DNA of 64,000 nucleotides from JAFDVL01 sp963794955. Its GTDB lineage: Bacteria > Acidobacteriota > Blastocatellia > RBC074. Of the stretch, positions 28,007 through 36,317 are shown one piece after another (positions within the stretch are counted from its first letter, which is position 1; each line of letters starts with the position of its first letter). The notes below the pieces were generated by a model. It was given only the letters and a program-made list of their open reading frames with translations, did no database searches and was not told the DNA's origin. Made by a program: the position numbers and the translations under genes. Location: positions 62,001 through 126,000 of the forward strand of contig CAWCGF010000015.1 of assembly GCA_963794955.1 (NCBI GenBank). The letters run 5' to 3'.

Positions 28007-29008
28007 CTAGCGATTCGGGGCAAATCCTGGCAGGTTAAGGTTACGTGGAGCGACTTCCAAGGTCTGTGAGACGGCGCGTTGTCCTTGTCCGTCCCCCACG
28101 CCTGTCATTTGTGTGCGCCCGAAAAGGGTAACTTCCATGGCGCGAATCAACGCCCGATTGTTGTTTGCGGCTTGATTCACCTGATCCACCCAAGTCGTCG
28201 TAAAGTCGCCCGTAGTATCGTCGTAAATTTCGAGTTGATAGCGGAGCTGCAAATTGTAAATCCCACGTGCTACGGCCACCCAACCGGCACGATTCCGATT
28301 GCGCCGTAATTCCGAGGAAGTGGGGTCAACCATATATTCAATAACTTCATCCAGCGGTACCACGCTGAGGCTCGTAGTGGACGGGAAAGACAACGTATGA
28401 TTCCAGTATGTAGCATCGGAATTCAGGGAAAACACCGTGGGATTTAATCGCCTGCCGATAACGGTGCCGCCACTTGAGATATTGGTAATATCCGTCGAAT
28501 TAGCAATCGTAAAAAGAGAGAACTCCGCATAATCGGTAAGATTGGCGGCCTGCATTTGGGATTGTGCCACGGTATACAGAAGATAATTTCCGGTAGTAAA
28601 GGCAGTTGTTGGAATATCCGTATAGATGGGTGATGAGGTACCTGTCGGAGCAGGGTGGCTGCCAGTCGCTTTTACTGAAACCGGTGTGACACTTCCATTG
28701 CCATAGAGAATTAAAAAACTGTCCGAGGGATTCAAACTGGGATTCGCATTGGTTCCGCCGCCATCTTTCCCTGCAATCGGCCCCATAAATAAAGGGATCC
28801 CGGCACCAGCCGCTTGAATATCACGGGATATTAAATCCAATGCAGCGCGAAAATTCTGATTCATTTCCGTCCGTGCGCTTTCCACGACGAATACATCCTG
28901 GCTCTGTTTGAAGAAATAAAATAATGTACCGGTCAAGCCAATGGTGATTGACATGGCGAACAGCATTTCCAAAATACTGAAACCTTGTGACTGGGTTATG
29001 CGCTTCAT
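28007..29008 (-). CDS. PilW-like type IV pilus minor pseudopilin
   Basis: 333 residues. Type IV prepilin N-terminus: short basic leader ending in Gly, then FSILEMLFAMSITIGLTGTL with the Glu at position +5, recognised by prepilin peptidase. The long variable C-terminal part (EMNQNFRAALDLISRDIQAAGAG, DEVIEYMVDP, GRTQMTGVGDGQG) matches PilW-like proteins. It forms the pilus tip/initiation complex with the other minor pilins. Second-last gene of a four-gene minus-strand operon; its end lies close to the broken pilX-like gene. Confidence 0.9.
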   Translation of the reverse strand: MKRITQSQGFSILEMLFAMSITIGLTGTLFYFFKQSQDVFVVESARTEMNQNFRAALDLISRDIQAAGAGIPLFMGPIAGKDGGGTNANPSLNPSDSFLILYGNGSVTPVSVKATGSHPAPTGTSSPIYTDIPTTAFTTGNYLLYTVAQSQMQAANLTDYAEFSLFTIANSTDITNISSGGTVIGRRLNPTVFSLNSDATYWNHTLSFPSTTSLSVVPLDEVIEYMVDPTSSELRRNRNRAGWVAVARGIYNLQLRYQLEIYDDTTGDFTTTWVDQVNQAANNNRALIRAMEVTLFGRTQMTGVGDGQGQRAVSQTLEVAPRNLNLPGFAPNR

Positions 29009-29036
29009 CTGTATCCTCTACTAAAGCTGCGGTGGC

Positions 29037-29639
29037 TTAATTATAAGGCGTGCGGATCGTGCTAATTTGGGCGGATTCCGGCGTTAAGGTACTCGCCTGC
29101 CCAGCCGCTCGTGCCTGCGCATTTCCCTGCAAGCCCGCTTTAGTTGCTTCGGCTCGTACGGTGATGCGACGTAATCCGGCTAACGCTGGAATCGGTTGAT
29201 TCGTATCTGGATCATTGACCGTGACACTGTCTTGCTCCACCTTCCACGTCACCACATAACTAATGGACTGACCGCTATAAAAGGGAGCGGGACTTAACCG
29301 CATCGTCCCTTTCTGGCCATTGCGATCAAAATCCACATAGTAATTCTGATAGTAGCCAGTGACCTTACTGGCATCCCCAAGTGCCCCACCAAAGCCCAGC
29401 GGGGGCGGTTCTTCAGCCGAGGGCATGGCTTGTGCCAAAAGCTTTTCCATTTGCCGTTTCGCCAAGGTCGCAGCCAGGGTTGTTTGCGTCGAGCTTTTGT
29501 TGTAGACCATAGACAACGCAAATAACTGACTAATGGCCATGATCCCCACGAGCATGATCATCGAAGCGGCTGCCGTCTCCAATAAGGTGAAGCCGCCCTG
29601 AGGCGTCTGCTTGCCTGCCTGTTGCTTGCTGAGTTTCAT
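29037..29639 (-). CDS. PilV-like type IV pilus minor pseudopilin
   Basis: 200 residues from ATG 29639, preceded by AGGA; an upstream TTG/ATG extension is unnecessary. Prepilin signal: Lys/Gln-rich leader (KLSKQQAGKQTPQGG), cleavage before FTLLETAAASMIMLVGIMA. The remainder (LAATLAKRQMEKLLAQ) is the typical helical spine, followed by a beta domain. 28 bases separate its stop from the pilW-like start, so they are co-transcribed. Confidence 0.88.
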   Translation of the reverse strand: MKLSKQQAGKQTPQGGFTLLETAAASMIMLVGIMAISQLFALSMVYNKSSTQTTLAATLAKRQMEKLLAQAMPSAEEPPPLGFGGALGDASKVTGYYQNYYVDFDRNGQKGTMRLSPAPFYSGQSISYVVTWKVEQDSVTVNDPDTNQPIPALAGLRRITVRAEATKAGLQGNAQARAAGQASTLTPESAQISTIRTPYN

Positions 29640-29704
29640 ACGTTTCTTCCTTTGTATCAGCCCCTTATACCAACCTAGCGCGACTGGCATTACCTTGGTT
29701 CGGC

Positions 29705-30301
29705 TTAACCGCCACTTTTGCCAGCTCCATCTTTCCAGGTACCCGTGCTGGTATTTTTCCGCCAGGTATTCGTGCTCCCGGCGCTGCTTAACGTAATGGC
29801 GATTTTCTCGCCATCCGTATTGACCAGATAGAGCCAGTTCAAGGCCCCGGGTTGGACAGTCGGCATGCCGCGTGAATTAAACGTCGCCACATATTTGCTG
29901 GTGGAAGAATTATAGGGAAAGGAAACCGCCGTCTTCTCGTTTGACTCCTGCCCCACGACCGTTCCATTCCCACCATTTGCCGCTGCACTCAAAATTTCTG
30001 CCGGAACATCCGTGCTACTTGTTTGTGTCTGAAACGTAACCCCTTCCGGCAGTTTGATCGTACGGCCATTGATCGTGATCGTACTATTGGTCTTATCAAT
30101 CAGAACTGTCTGACTGCTATTATTTCGGATTGCTTCAAACCGCGCGGACTGAAAAGATTGCGCCACTTGTTGTGCGGCGGCATTGAGCTTATAGCTACGA
30201 TTGGACTTAATGATACTGGGCGAAGCCGCAGCCACGGCAACTCCAATGATGGCGGTAACTGTTACCATTTCAAAGGCCGTGAACCCTCGCTCTTTCTTCA
30301 T
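29705..30301 (-). CDS. GspH/FimT-family minor pseudopilin
   Basis: 198 residues. Prepilin motif MKKERG then FTAFEMVTVTAIIGVAVAAA with Glu at +5. The following LNAAAQQVAQSFQSARFEAIRN is the GspH/FimT helix used for DNA uptake or pilus priming. First gene of the operon gspH/fimT - pilV - pilW - pilX. The core pilus machinery (pilB, C, D, M-Q) is not in the window. Confidence 0.9.
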   Translation of the reverse strand: MKKERGFTAFEMVTVTAIIGVAVAAASPSIIKSNRSYKLNAAAQQVAQSFQSARFEAIRNNSSQTVLIDKTNSTITINGRTIKLPEGVTFQTQTSSTDVPAEILSAAANGGNGTVVGQESNEKTAVSFPYNSSTSKYVATFNSRGMPTVQPGALNWLYLVNTDGEKIAITLSSAGSTNTWRKNTSTGTWKDGAGKSGG

Positions 30302-30594
30302 TTTGTGCCTACCTCACTTAACTTTCAGTAATACCATTCGGAACTCATGGGTTAGCTCTACCAAACTTGTTCGCTGTACTTTATCTAGCCAAATTGCCAA
30401 ATCTCTAACAATTTGATGATGGCCGCCCAAAAAAGTAGGATGAATGCCAGCGAAAGCTATCACCTGTCAGGGTAAAATTACGGCAGGGCGTGGAGGTAAA
30501 ATCTGGGATTCAACTTTAAGTAATGTATTTTCAATCATGTAACGCAGTGGCATCGAAGTTGCCCCAGCTACCGTGAGATGAAAGGTGTGGTTGC
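30302..30594. other. Divergent intergenic region with a 7-bp inverted repeat
   Basis: Separates the pseudopilin operon from the lipid kinase. CAAATTG (30390-30396) and CAATTTG (30409-30415) are a perfect inverted repeat with a 12-base spacer, a possible operator or weak hairpin. I looked for a c-di-GMP riboswitch here and saw no matching consensus. Confidence 0.4.
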
Positions 30595-31497
30595 ATGCCA
30601 ATGAAGAAGATTCTGCTGATTTATAATCCAAAAGCGGGCGGCTTGCAGCCGATGACTGACACTATTGAGCGGTTAGTGACAGCCTTGCAAAGGAACGGAA
30701 TCAAGCTACCGGCAGAGCAAATTCTTGCCACGCAGTGCAGTGGGGATGCCACGCGCCTGGCGCAGCATGCCGTAAGAGAGCAGGCAGAACTGCTGATTGT
30801 TTGCGGGGGCGATGGCACCATCAATGAAGCCGCGCAAGCCCTCGTTGGAACCAAAACCAGGTTAGCCATTTTTCCCACAGGGACAGCCAACGTCTTAGCA
30901 AAAGAATTGAAGTTGCCGCGCAGCCCGGAAAAATTGGCCGCCTTGATTGCTTCTGATTGCACCCGTGCAATCAGCGTCGGGCTGGCCAGCAAACCGGACA
31001 AAAGTTGGCAGCGATATTTTTTACTGATGGCGGGAATTGGGCTGGATGCCACGATCATTGAAACCGTGAGTCCCACGCAGAAAAGGCAGTGGGGGATCGG
31101 CGCTTATGTGATGGCAGGCCTAAAGACCCTTGTGCAATGGCCGATGAAATCGTTCTCGGTGCGCTACGACAACCTGGAACGCGAAGCCACCTTTGCCATC
31201 GTGGCGAATGCGGCGAATTATGCGGCGTGGTTCAAAATCGCCCCGCAATCAAATATGCACAGTGCGCAACTAGACATTTGCATTTTCAATTCGCGTAGTC
31301 GGCTCATCTATCTGAGCTATGCCTTCCTGAGTTTGTTTGGCGCGCACACAATCAGTCCCAAAGTAATTTACACACCGATCACTGAGCTAACGGCTCACGC
31401 AGATGTCATCATCCCCGTGCAGCTTGATGGTGAACTGGTGGGACACTTGCCGATGCAGTTTGCCTGCGTGCCGCAAGCATTGCGAATCGTGGCTTAA
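30595..31497 (+). CDS. Diacylglycerol/lipid kinase family protein (YegS/BmrU-like)
   Basis: 300 residues. Signature motifs: LLIYNPKAGG at the start, VCGGDGTINEAAQAL (nucleotide-binding GGDGT) and FPTGTANVLAKELKLP. The C-terminal beta-sandwich contains MAGIGLDATIIETV and LDGELVGHLPMQF. Phosphorylates a lipid substrate such as diacylglycerol, recycling it into phosphatidic acid; the exact lipid is unknown. ATG 30595 (MPMKK) or 30601 could be the start. 49 bases before the TPR gene on the same strand. Confidence 0.93.
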   Translation: MPMKKILLIYNPKAGGLQPMTDTIERLVTALQRNGIKLPAEQILATQCSGDATRLAQHAVREQAELLIVCGGDGTINEAAQALVGTKTRLAIFPTGTANVLAKELKLPRSPEKLAALIASDCTRAISVGLASKPDKSWQRYFLLMAGIGLDATIIETVSPTQKRQWGIGAYVMAGLKTLVQWPMKSFSVRYDNLEREATFAIVANAANYAAWFKIAPQSNMHSAQLDICIFNSRSRLIYLSYAFLSLFGAHTISPKVIYTPITELTAHADVIIPVQLDGELVGHLPMQFACVPQALRIVA

Positions 31498-31546
31498 CTG
31501 AAGACCACGGCGATACGAATTATGAATCTTTAAAGGAGTAAATACG

Positions 31547-32806
31547 ATGCAGTTAAGAATCTCCCTTTTTCTCTCGTTAGCGTTGTTATTGCCACTGGCT
31601 TCGACCACGACTGCCCAAATGCCCAATAGTCCGACCGTGGCCTCTGCCGCCGAGCCTTCCCAGGAAATGATCAAGCTTCGGCGGGAAGGATACGCGGCGA
31701 ATTACAACCTGGATTACGCAACAGCCCGCGCCAAATTTGAAGAGATTCGCAAACGCTGGCCTCAGCACCCGGCGGGTGATTTATATGTTGCCAACATAAT
31801 CTGGCTCGAACATCTCTACAAACTTCGGCGGCTGCAAACCGGGCTTTACCAAAATGAAAGTTTTTACGCGGGGTTTGAAGGTTCAAAAGAAGATGGCGAA
31901 ACAGGCGATTCGGTCGAAGCCAAAGTTGACCGCGATTTTCGCGCCTTGATGGCTGCGGCCAAAGCCAAAGCCCTCACGCTGGTCAATGCCAACCGCAATG
32001 ATCCGTTTGCGAAATATTATCTCGGCTCCATCTACAGCATCATGGCGGCGTATGAAGCTTCGACGGCGCGCAAGTTCTGGTCAGCTTTACGTAACGGCTC
32101 CAAAGGGATTGATGCGCATCAACAAGTCCTCAAACTAAAGCCGGATTATTACGACGCCTATTTATCTGTGGGGTTATACGACTACGTCATTGGCAACCTT
32201 CCCTTCCCGGTCAAAGCCCTGATCGCGATGGGCGGAGTGCGCGGCAACAAAGAGCGCGGGATCAAACAACTCAATTCAATTATCGAACACAAGGCCGACA
32301 ATGCCGATGATGCGCGGGTGATGCTGATCGGCATTTACCAAAATGAAAACAAATCCGAAGCGGCCTTGGCCATTCTCCAGGATTTCACTGCTCGCTATCC
32401 GAACAACTTCCTCTTTCGCCTCGAACTCGCTTCGGTCTTGTCGCAACTCAACCGTAAGAATGAAGCCATCGCTGCTTTTGACACCTTAATCAAGGAAGCC
32501 GGTTCTACATCGCCGGCTGCGAAGTCAATGGACCTGATTCGCTTTCAATATGCCGAAGCACTCGTCAAGCAGAATGAATTCGACAAAGCCGCCCAGCAAT
32601 TTCTCCTGGCTGCTCAAGAAAACAATGCCGAGCCGGGTTTAGCGACCATGGCAGTGCTGCGTGCCGGGCAGGTCTTCGATATAGTGCAACAACGCGATCA
32701 AGCCATTGCCCAATACAAAGTTGTGTTGACCCGCCCCAATGTCTATGATTCACGCGAGCAGGCACAGAAGGGCTTGAAGCAGCCATTCAAAAAGGCCTCG
32801 GGGTAA
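31547..32806 (+). CDS. Secreted TPR-repeat protein
   Basis: 419 residues, ATG 31547 after AAAGGAG. Signal peptide ISLFLSLALLLPLASTTTAQ. Helical repeats with TPR spacing: YAANYNLDYATARAKFEEI, DARVMLIGIYQNENKSEAAL, FLFRLELASVLSQLNRKNEA and FQYAEALVKQNEFDKAAQQF. Probably a periplasmic scaffold or tetratricopeptide assembly factor; no enzyme motif. Close to the lipid kinase and 78 bases before the Bax-inhibitor gene, so possibly one transcript to the terminator at 33612. Confidence 0.82.
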   Translation: MQLRISLFLSLALLLPLASTTTAQMPNSPTVASAAEPSQEMIKLRREGYAANYNLDYATARAKFEEIRKRWPQHPAGDLYVANIIWLEHLYKLRRLQTGLYQNESFYAGFEGSKEDGETGDSVEAKVDRDFRALMAAAKAKALTLVNANRNDPFAKYYLGSIYSIMAAYEASTARKFWSALRNGSKGIDAHQQVLKLKPDYYDAYLSVGLYDYVIGNLPFPVKALIAMGGVRGNKERGIKQLNSIIEHKADNADDARVMLIGIYQNENKSEAALAILQDFTARYPNNFLFRLELASVLSQLNRKNEAIAAFDTLIKEAGSTSPAAKSMDLIRFQYAEALVKQNEFDKAAQQFLLAAQENNAEPGLATMAVLRAGQVFDIVQQRDQAIAQYKVVLTRPNVYDSREQAQKGLKQPFKKASG

Positions 32807-32884
32807 ACGCAAGACGGCGGATTTGTGTTATGCTATTTTCACTCAACAATATGATAGCAATTGTTTGAGTAAGGAGGATATTTT

Positions 32885-33586
32885 ATGGATAACACAGCCT
32901 TTCGAAGCGCCGCCATTCACGCGGATGAATCGGCACGAGCCGGGTTTATTCGACGCACGTATTTACATCTGGCCGGAGCCGTTTTTGCCTTCGTCGTACT
33001 GGAAGCGATTGTCTTGCAGTTGCCCATCGCAGGCGCAATGGCCAGCTTGATGACAAGTGGATATGGATGGTTATTTGTGATGGTGGCATATATTGGCGTT
33101 TCGTTTTTAGCGGATCGCTGGGCACGCTCGGACACTTCGCCGCAGATGCAATATCTGGGGCTTGGTTTGTTTGTCGTCGCCGAGGCCATCCTCTTTCTGC
33201 CGTTGCTCTACATCGCCTCGTACTACGCATCTGCCAATGTGATTCCAACTGCCGCAGCAATTACCGGGTTTCTGTTTTTGGGGTTGACGGCGGTCGTGTT
33301 TTTCACGCGCAAAGACTTTTCCTGGCTGCGTAGCATTTTGACGATTGGCGGCTTTATTGCAATGGGCTTTATCGTGACCAGCATCATATTCGGGTTTAGC
33401 CTGGGGCTTCTCTTTTCGGTGGTCATGGTCGCCTACGCAGCAGGTGCCATCTTGTATGATACGTCCAACATCTTGCATCACTATCGCACCGATCAGCATG
33501 TCGCGGCTTCATTGGCGCTCTTCGCGTCGGTCGCCCTCTTGTTCTGGTATGTGTTGCGCGTTGTGATGGCCAGTTCAGATGATTAG
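32885..33586 (+). CDS. Bax inhibitor-1/YccA family membrane protein
   Basis: 233 residues, start ATG 32885 after AAGGAGG. Seven hydrophobic segments, beginning at LHLAGAVFAFVVLEAIVL. Family hallmarks are the FIRRTYLHLAGA entry helix, the central GLTAVVFFTRKDFSWL and the late AYAAGAILYDTSNILHH segment with conserved acidic residue. Inner-membrane protein of the TMBIM family, proposed pH-sensitive calcium leak or FtsH-associated factor. Ends with the short acidic tail SSDD. Followed by a strong terminator. Confidence 0.95.
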   Translation: MDNTAFRSAAIHADESARAGFIRRTYLHLAGAVFAFVVLEAIVLQLPIAGAMASLMTSGYGWLFVMVAYIGVSFLADRWARSDTSPQMQYLGLGLFVVAEAILFLPLLYIASYYASANVIPTAAAITGFLFLGLTAVVFFTRKDFSWLRSILTIGGFIAMGFIVTSIIFGFSLGLLFSVVMVAYAAGAILYDTSNILHHYRTDQHVAASLALFASVALLFWYVLRVVMASSDD

Positions 33587-33611
33587 TCATTGAGCAGTTG
33601 TTGGCCGCTCG

Positions 33612-33655
33612 CAAAAGGCTTCTTGGGGTCGCCCCTGAGAGGCCTTTTGGTTTTT
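33612..33655 (+). terminator. Rho-independent terminator after the Bax-inhibitor gene
   Basis: CAAAAGG (33612-33618) pairs with CCTTTTG (33643-33649), with an inner GGGG/CCCC stem and TCG loop, followed by TTTTT at 33651-33655. Confidence 0.85.
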
Positions 33656-33878
33656 CCCTGCCTTTTTCCTCTGCCTGAAAGACCGCCATAAACATCGAAC
33701 TTCTCTGGGCGATTGACCGTTCTATCTTGCTCAGTTCTCAACACATGCACCACCTTGCCGGGGACAGGGCTACTTGAGCAAATTGAAGTGAGCAATTCTC
33801 CAGTACCCCTCCTTCCCCTTATGTTTTGTGTTCTATCGCGGGCTGTAGTAAAAAAGTGGCCACATTCAATTTGATTTT

Positions 33879-36317
33879 ATGCGTAACAATCTGTTGTCCC
33901 CACAATTGGCAAAGCGTGTCTGGCTGATTCTGCTGTGGCTCTCTCCGCTGGCATTCCTTGCCGGACTGGCACTCTATCGTCAGTACAGCGCCGAAATGCA
34001 AGTTCCCTTTCAGATAGATCGAGGGCAGGCGATTGCACTGGCCCGTGCCTTTGCTATAAACCAAGGCCTCGACGCGCAAAACTGGGAGGCGCTTTGTAAA
34101 CCGGAAGACTTCAATACGCGATTTTTTTATTACCGCATCAAAGGCGCGGCTGCCGCAGCGCAAGTGCGTGCGCTCGCGCCCGTAGCAACGATCCGTGTCT
34201 TGTTAACGGAGCCGCAGCGCAAGCAAAACCTTGAGGTCATCCTGACCCCGGAAGGGCAACCGCTGAGTTATCAACACAATTTCGCTGAGGGCACAAACGT
34301 CACGGAAGTGGATGAACAAACAGCGCGGGTGCTGGCCGAAACCGCATTGCGTGCCCGCCACGAAGCCTCCTTCGTTCCCGCCCATGCCTCGCCCACCCGC
34401 AGAGAAGACCGTAGTTCTGGCACGTCAATTCGCCAATACATTTGGAGTTGGAAAGCCGATCTAACGCCCGAATTGGAGGGAAAAACGACCATCTCCGTGC
34501 GTGGCGATCAGGTGATTGGCGCAGCGGTTTCCGCTGACGTGGAAACCAAATATGCCACGAGTATCTTCGGGAAAGGTTCATTACCAGCCATTATTGCTTC
34601 GGTCATTTACGCGCTGCTGGCAGTGGTAGTCGTGATCTTCGGCATCTTTCGCTTTACCGAACGCCTGCGTCAAAAAGAGGTGTCGTACGTCCGCCTCATG
34701 ATCATTGCGATTGCAGTAGCCGCCGCCTTTGGTGGTTTCATGTTCCAAACCGATGTGGGCGTGTATGACGCAGCAACCAACCTACGTTTTGGCGAGATGG
34801 CGTATTTGAACAAGGTCTTCGGCTCTCTGACCTGGGGGCTGATAGGCTTGCTGTTGGGATTTGCGTACTGTAGTGGCGAAGGCGATTTACGCGAACTCTA
34901 TCCCGGCAAACTGACCTCACTGGACGCCTTGCTCACAGGCAAGCTGCTATCTCGGAATGTGGCGCAGGCAGTCATTTACGGGACAGCTTTTAGCGGTTGG
35001 TTATTTCTGCTCACGCAATTGTTGGTGGCTACTTTTTCGTCATTGCCGGGGGCAGGTTGGCGCTTGGCTAGTCTGGAGCCGTTCTTTGCGCATTGGCCCT
35101 GGTTGGTCATGTTACTGAGCTGGCCTTCGTTCGGCGTCTTGAGCGTCATCTTTACCTTGCTGTTGCCGTTGCCATTGCTCCAGCGGCGGCTAAAAAACAG
35201 GCGCGTAATCTTGTCACTCCTCTTTCTGATTGCGTGCGAGGCCTCCGTCATTACTGCCGTTCAAACCATTCGTCCCTGGCCCCTGGCATTAGTAGCAACC
35301 GTCCTAGCCGCGACCGCCATGCTGCTAGCCTTTTTCAAATTCGATATTTTAACAGCCATCATTACCTTAAGTGCGGCTGATCTGGTGGCTGCTGCACTGC
35401 TTTTTATCTCCGAACCTGCGCCCGGATTATTTTACTCTGGCCTTGTCATCATGGCGGTTATCTTGATTGCCTTGATTGCGGCCCTGATCTTCTATTTCAA
35501 AGGACGGCTTTATCTTGAAGACGAGGTACGCCCTCTCTATGCCAGTAATTTGGCCGAGCGACTCTCCCTACAAGCTGAAGTTTCGGCGGCACGGGAAGCC
35601 CAGATTCGCCTGCTGCCCGACAAGTTACCAGAAATTCGGCATCTCGCGGTTGCGGCTGCCTGCCAACCCGCGCACGAAGTCGGGGGCGATTTTTATGATC
35701 TCTTTGAATTGGAGGCGGGCAAGCTCGGCATCTTTATGGCCGAAGGGGGCGGGCGCGGATTGGCTGCCGCTTTGACTATCGCCTTTGCCAAAGGATTCCT
35801 GATGCCGAAGATCAAAAGCGAGGCTTCGGGAGATAATTCACCGACCGAAATCGTACGCAGTTTGCAAACCCAATTCGTCAAGACAATGGCACAGGATGAT
35901 GTAATGGGGTTTATTTATGCGGTGCTTGACACGGACGACAAAACCCTCCGCTATGCCGGCACTGGCAACTTCCCGCGCCCCCGTGTCAATGCACAGACCA
36001 GCCCGCAAGCGCCGGAAGAAAATCACATCAATTTCCAATTGGAAGGCGGAAAAACCTTCCAGATCACCGAGGGAATTTTTTATCTGACTGAAGGCGATCT
36101 GGTTTCGCTGTTTTCCGACAGCGCCGCCAAACTCCTCAGCGAGGCGAAGCATCACGATGCCTTTTGGAAGCGACTGAATTCGCAGACGGATTCCTCCTAT
36201 CGGCTTCGCGATGCACTCGTTGATGCCTTGCAGGAAGGTCAACGCCGCCTCCCCAACCTCAATGATGATTTGACCGCAGTGGTGGTGCGCTTGAAAGAAA
36301 CTGGAGGCACGAGATGA
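33879..36317 (+). CDS. Polytopic membrane PP2C (SpoIIE-type) phosphatase, divergent active site
   Basis: 812 residues. TM at about 13-33, a periplasmic region of about 190 residues, then about ten TM segments to residue 545, then a C-terminal SpoIIE/RsbU-type PP2C domain (570-805). The first metal motif is present (EVGGDFYDLF). The usual ADVSGKG is AEGGGRG (Glu622 for Asp), and SDGxTEA is SDSAAKLLSEA. The last acidic pair NDDLT is kept. Activity is therefore doubtful or altered. The stop overlaps the next ATG (ATGA at 36314-36317), coupling it to a canonical paralogue with the same layout. Likely acts on a STAS anti-anti-sigma protein or regulates the partner. Confidence 0.85.
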   Translation: MRNNLLSPQLAKRVWLILLWLSPLAFLAGLALYRQYSAEMQVPFQIDRGQAIALARAFAINQGLDAQNWEALCKPEDFNTRFFYYRIKGAAAAAQVRALAPVATIRVLLTEPQRKQNLEVILTPEGQPLSYQHNFAEGTNVTEVDEQTARVLAETALRARHEASFVPAHASPTRREDRSSGTSIRQYIWSWKADLTPELEGKTTISVRGDQVIGAAVSADVETKYATSIFGKGSLPAIIASVIYALLAVVVVIFGIFRFTERLRQKEVSYVRLMIIAIAVAAAFGGFMFQTDVGVYDAATNLRFGEMAYLNKVFGSLTWGLIGLLLGFAYCSGEGDLRELYPGKLTSLDALLTGKLLSRNVAQAVIYGTAFSGWLFLLTQLLVATFSSLPGAGWRLASLEPFFAHWPWLVMLLSWPSFGVLSVIFTLLLPLPLLQRRLKNRRVILSLLFLIACEASVITAVQTIRPWPLALVATVLAATAMLLAFFKFDILTAIITLSAADLVAAALLFISEPAPGLFYSGLVIMAVILIALIAALIFYFKGRLYLEDEVRPLYASNLAERLSLQAEVSAAREAQIRLLPDKLPEIRHLAVAAACQPAHEVGGDFYDLFELEAGKLGIFMAEGGGRGLAAALTIAFAKGFLMPKIKSEASGDNSPTEIVRSLQTQFVKTMAQDDVMGFIYAVLDTDDKTLRYAGTGNFPRPRVNAQTSPQAPEENHINFQLEGGKTFQITEGIFYLTEGDLVSLFSDSAAKLLSEAKHHDAFWKRLNSQTDSSYRLRDALVDALQEGQRRLPNLNDDLTAVVVRLKETGGTR

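Noticed and set aside
30302..30594. Possible c-di-GMP riboswitch before the pseudopilin operon
   Set aside because: Searched because of the c-di-GMP enzyme and pili; no matching consensus found on either strand.
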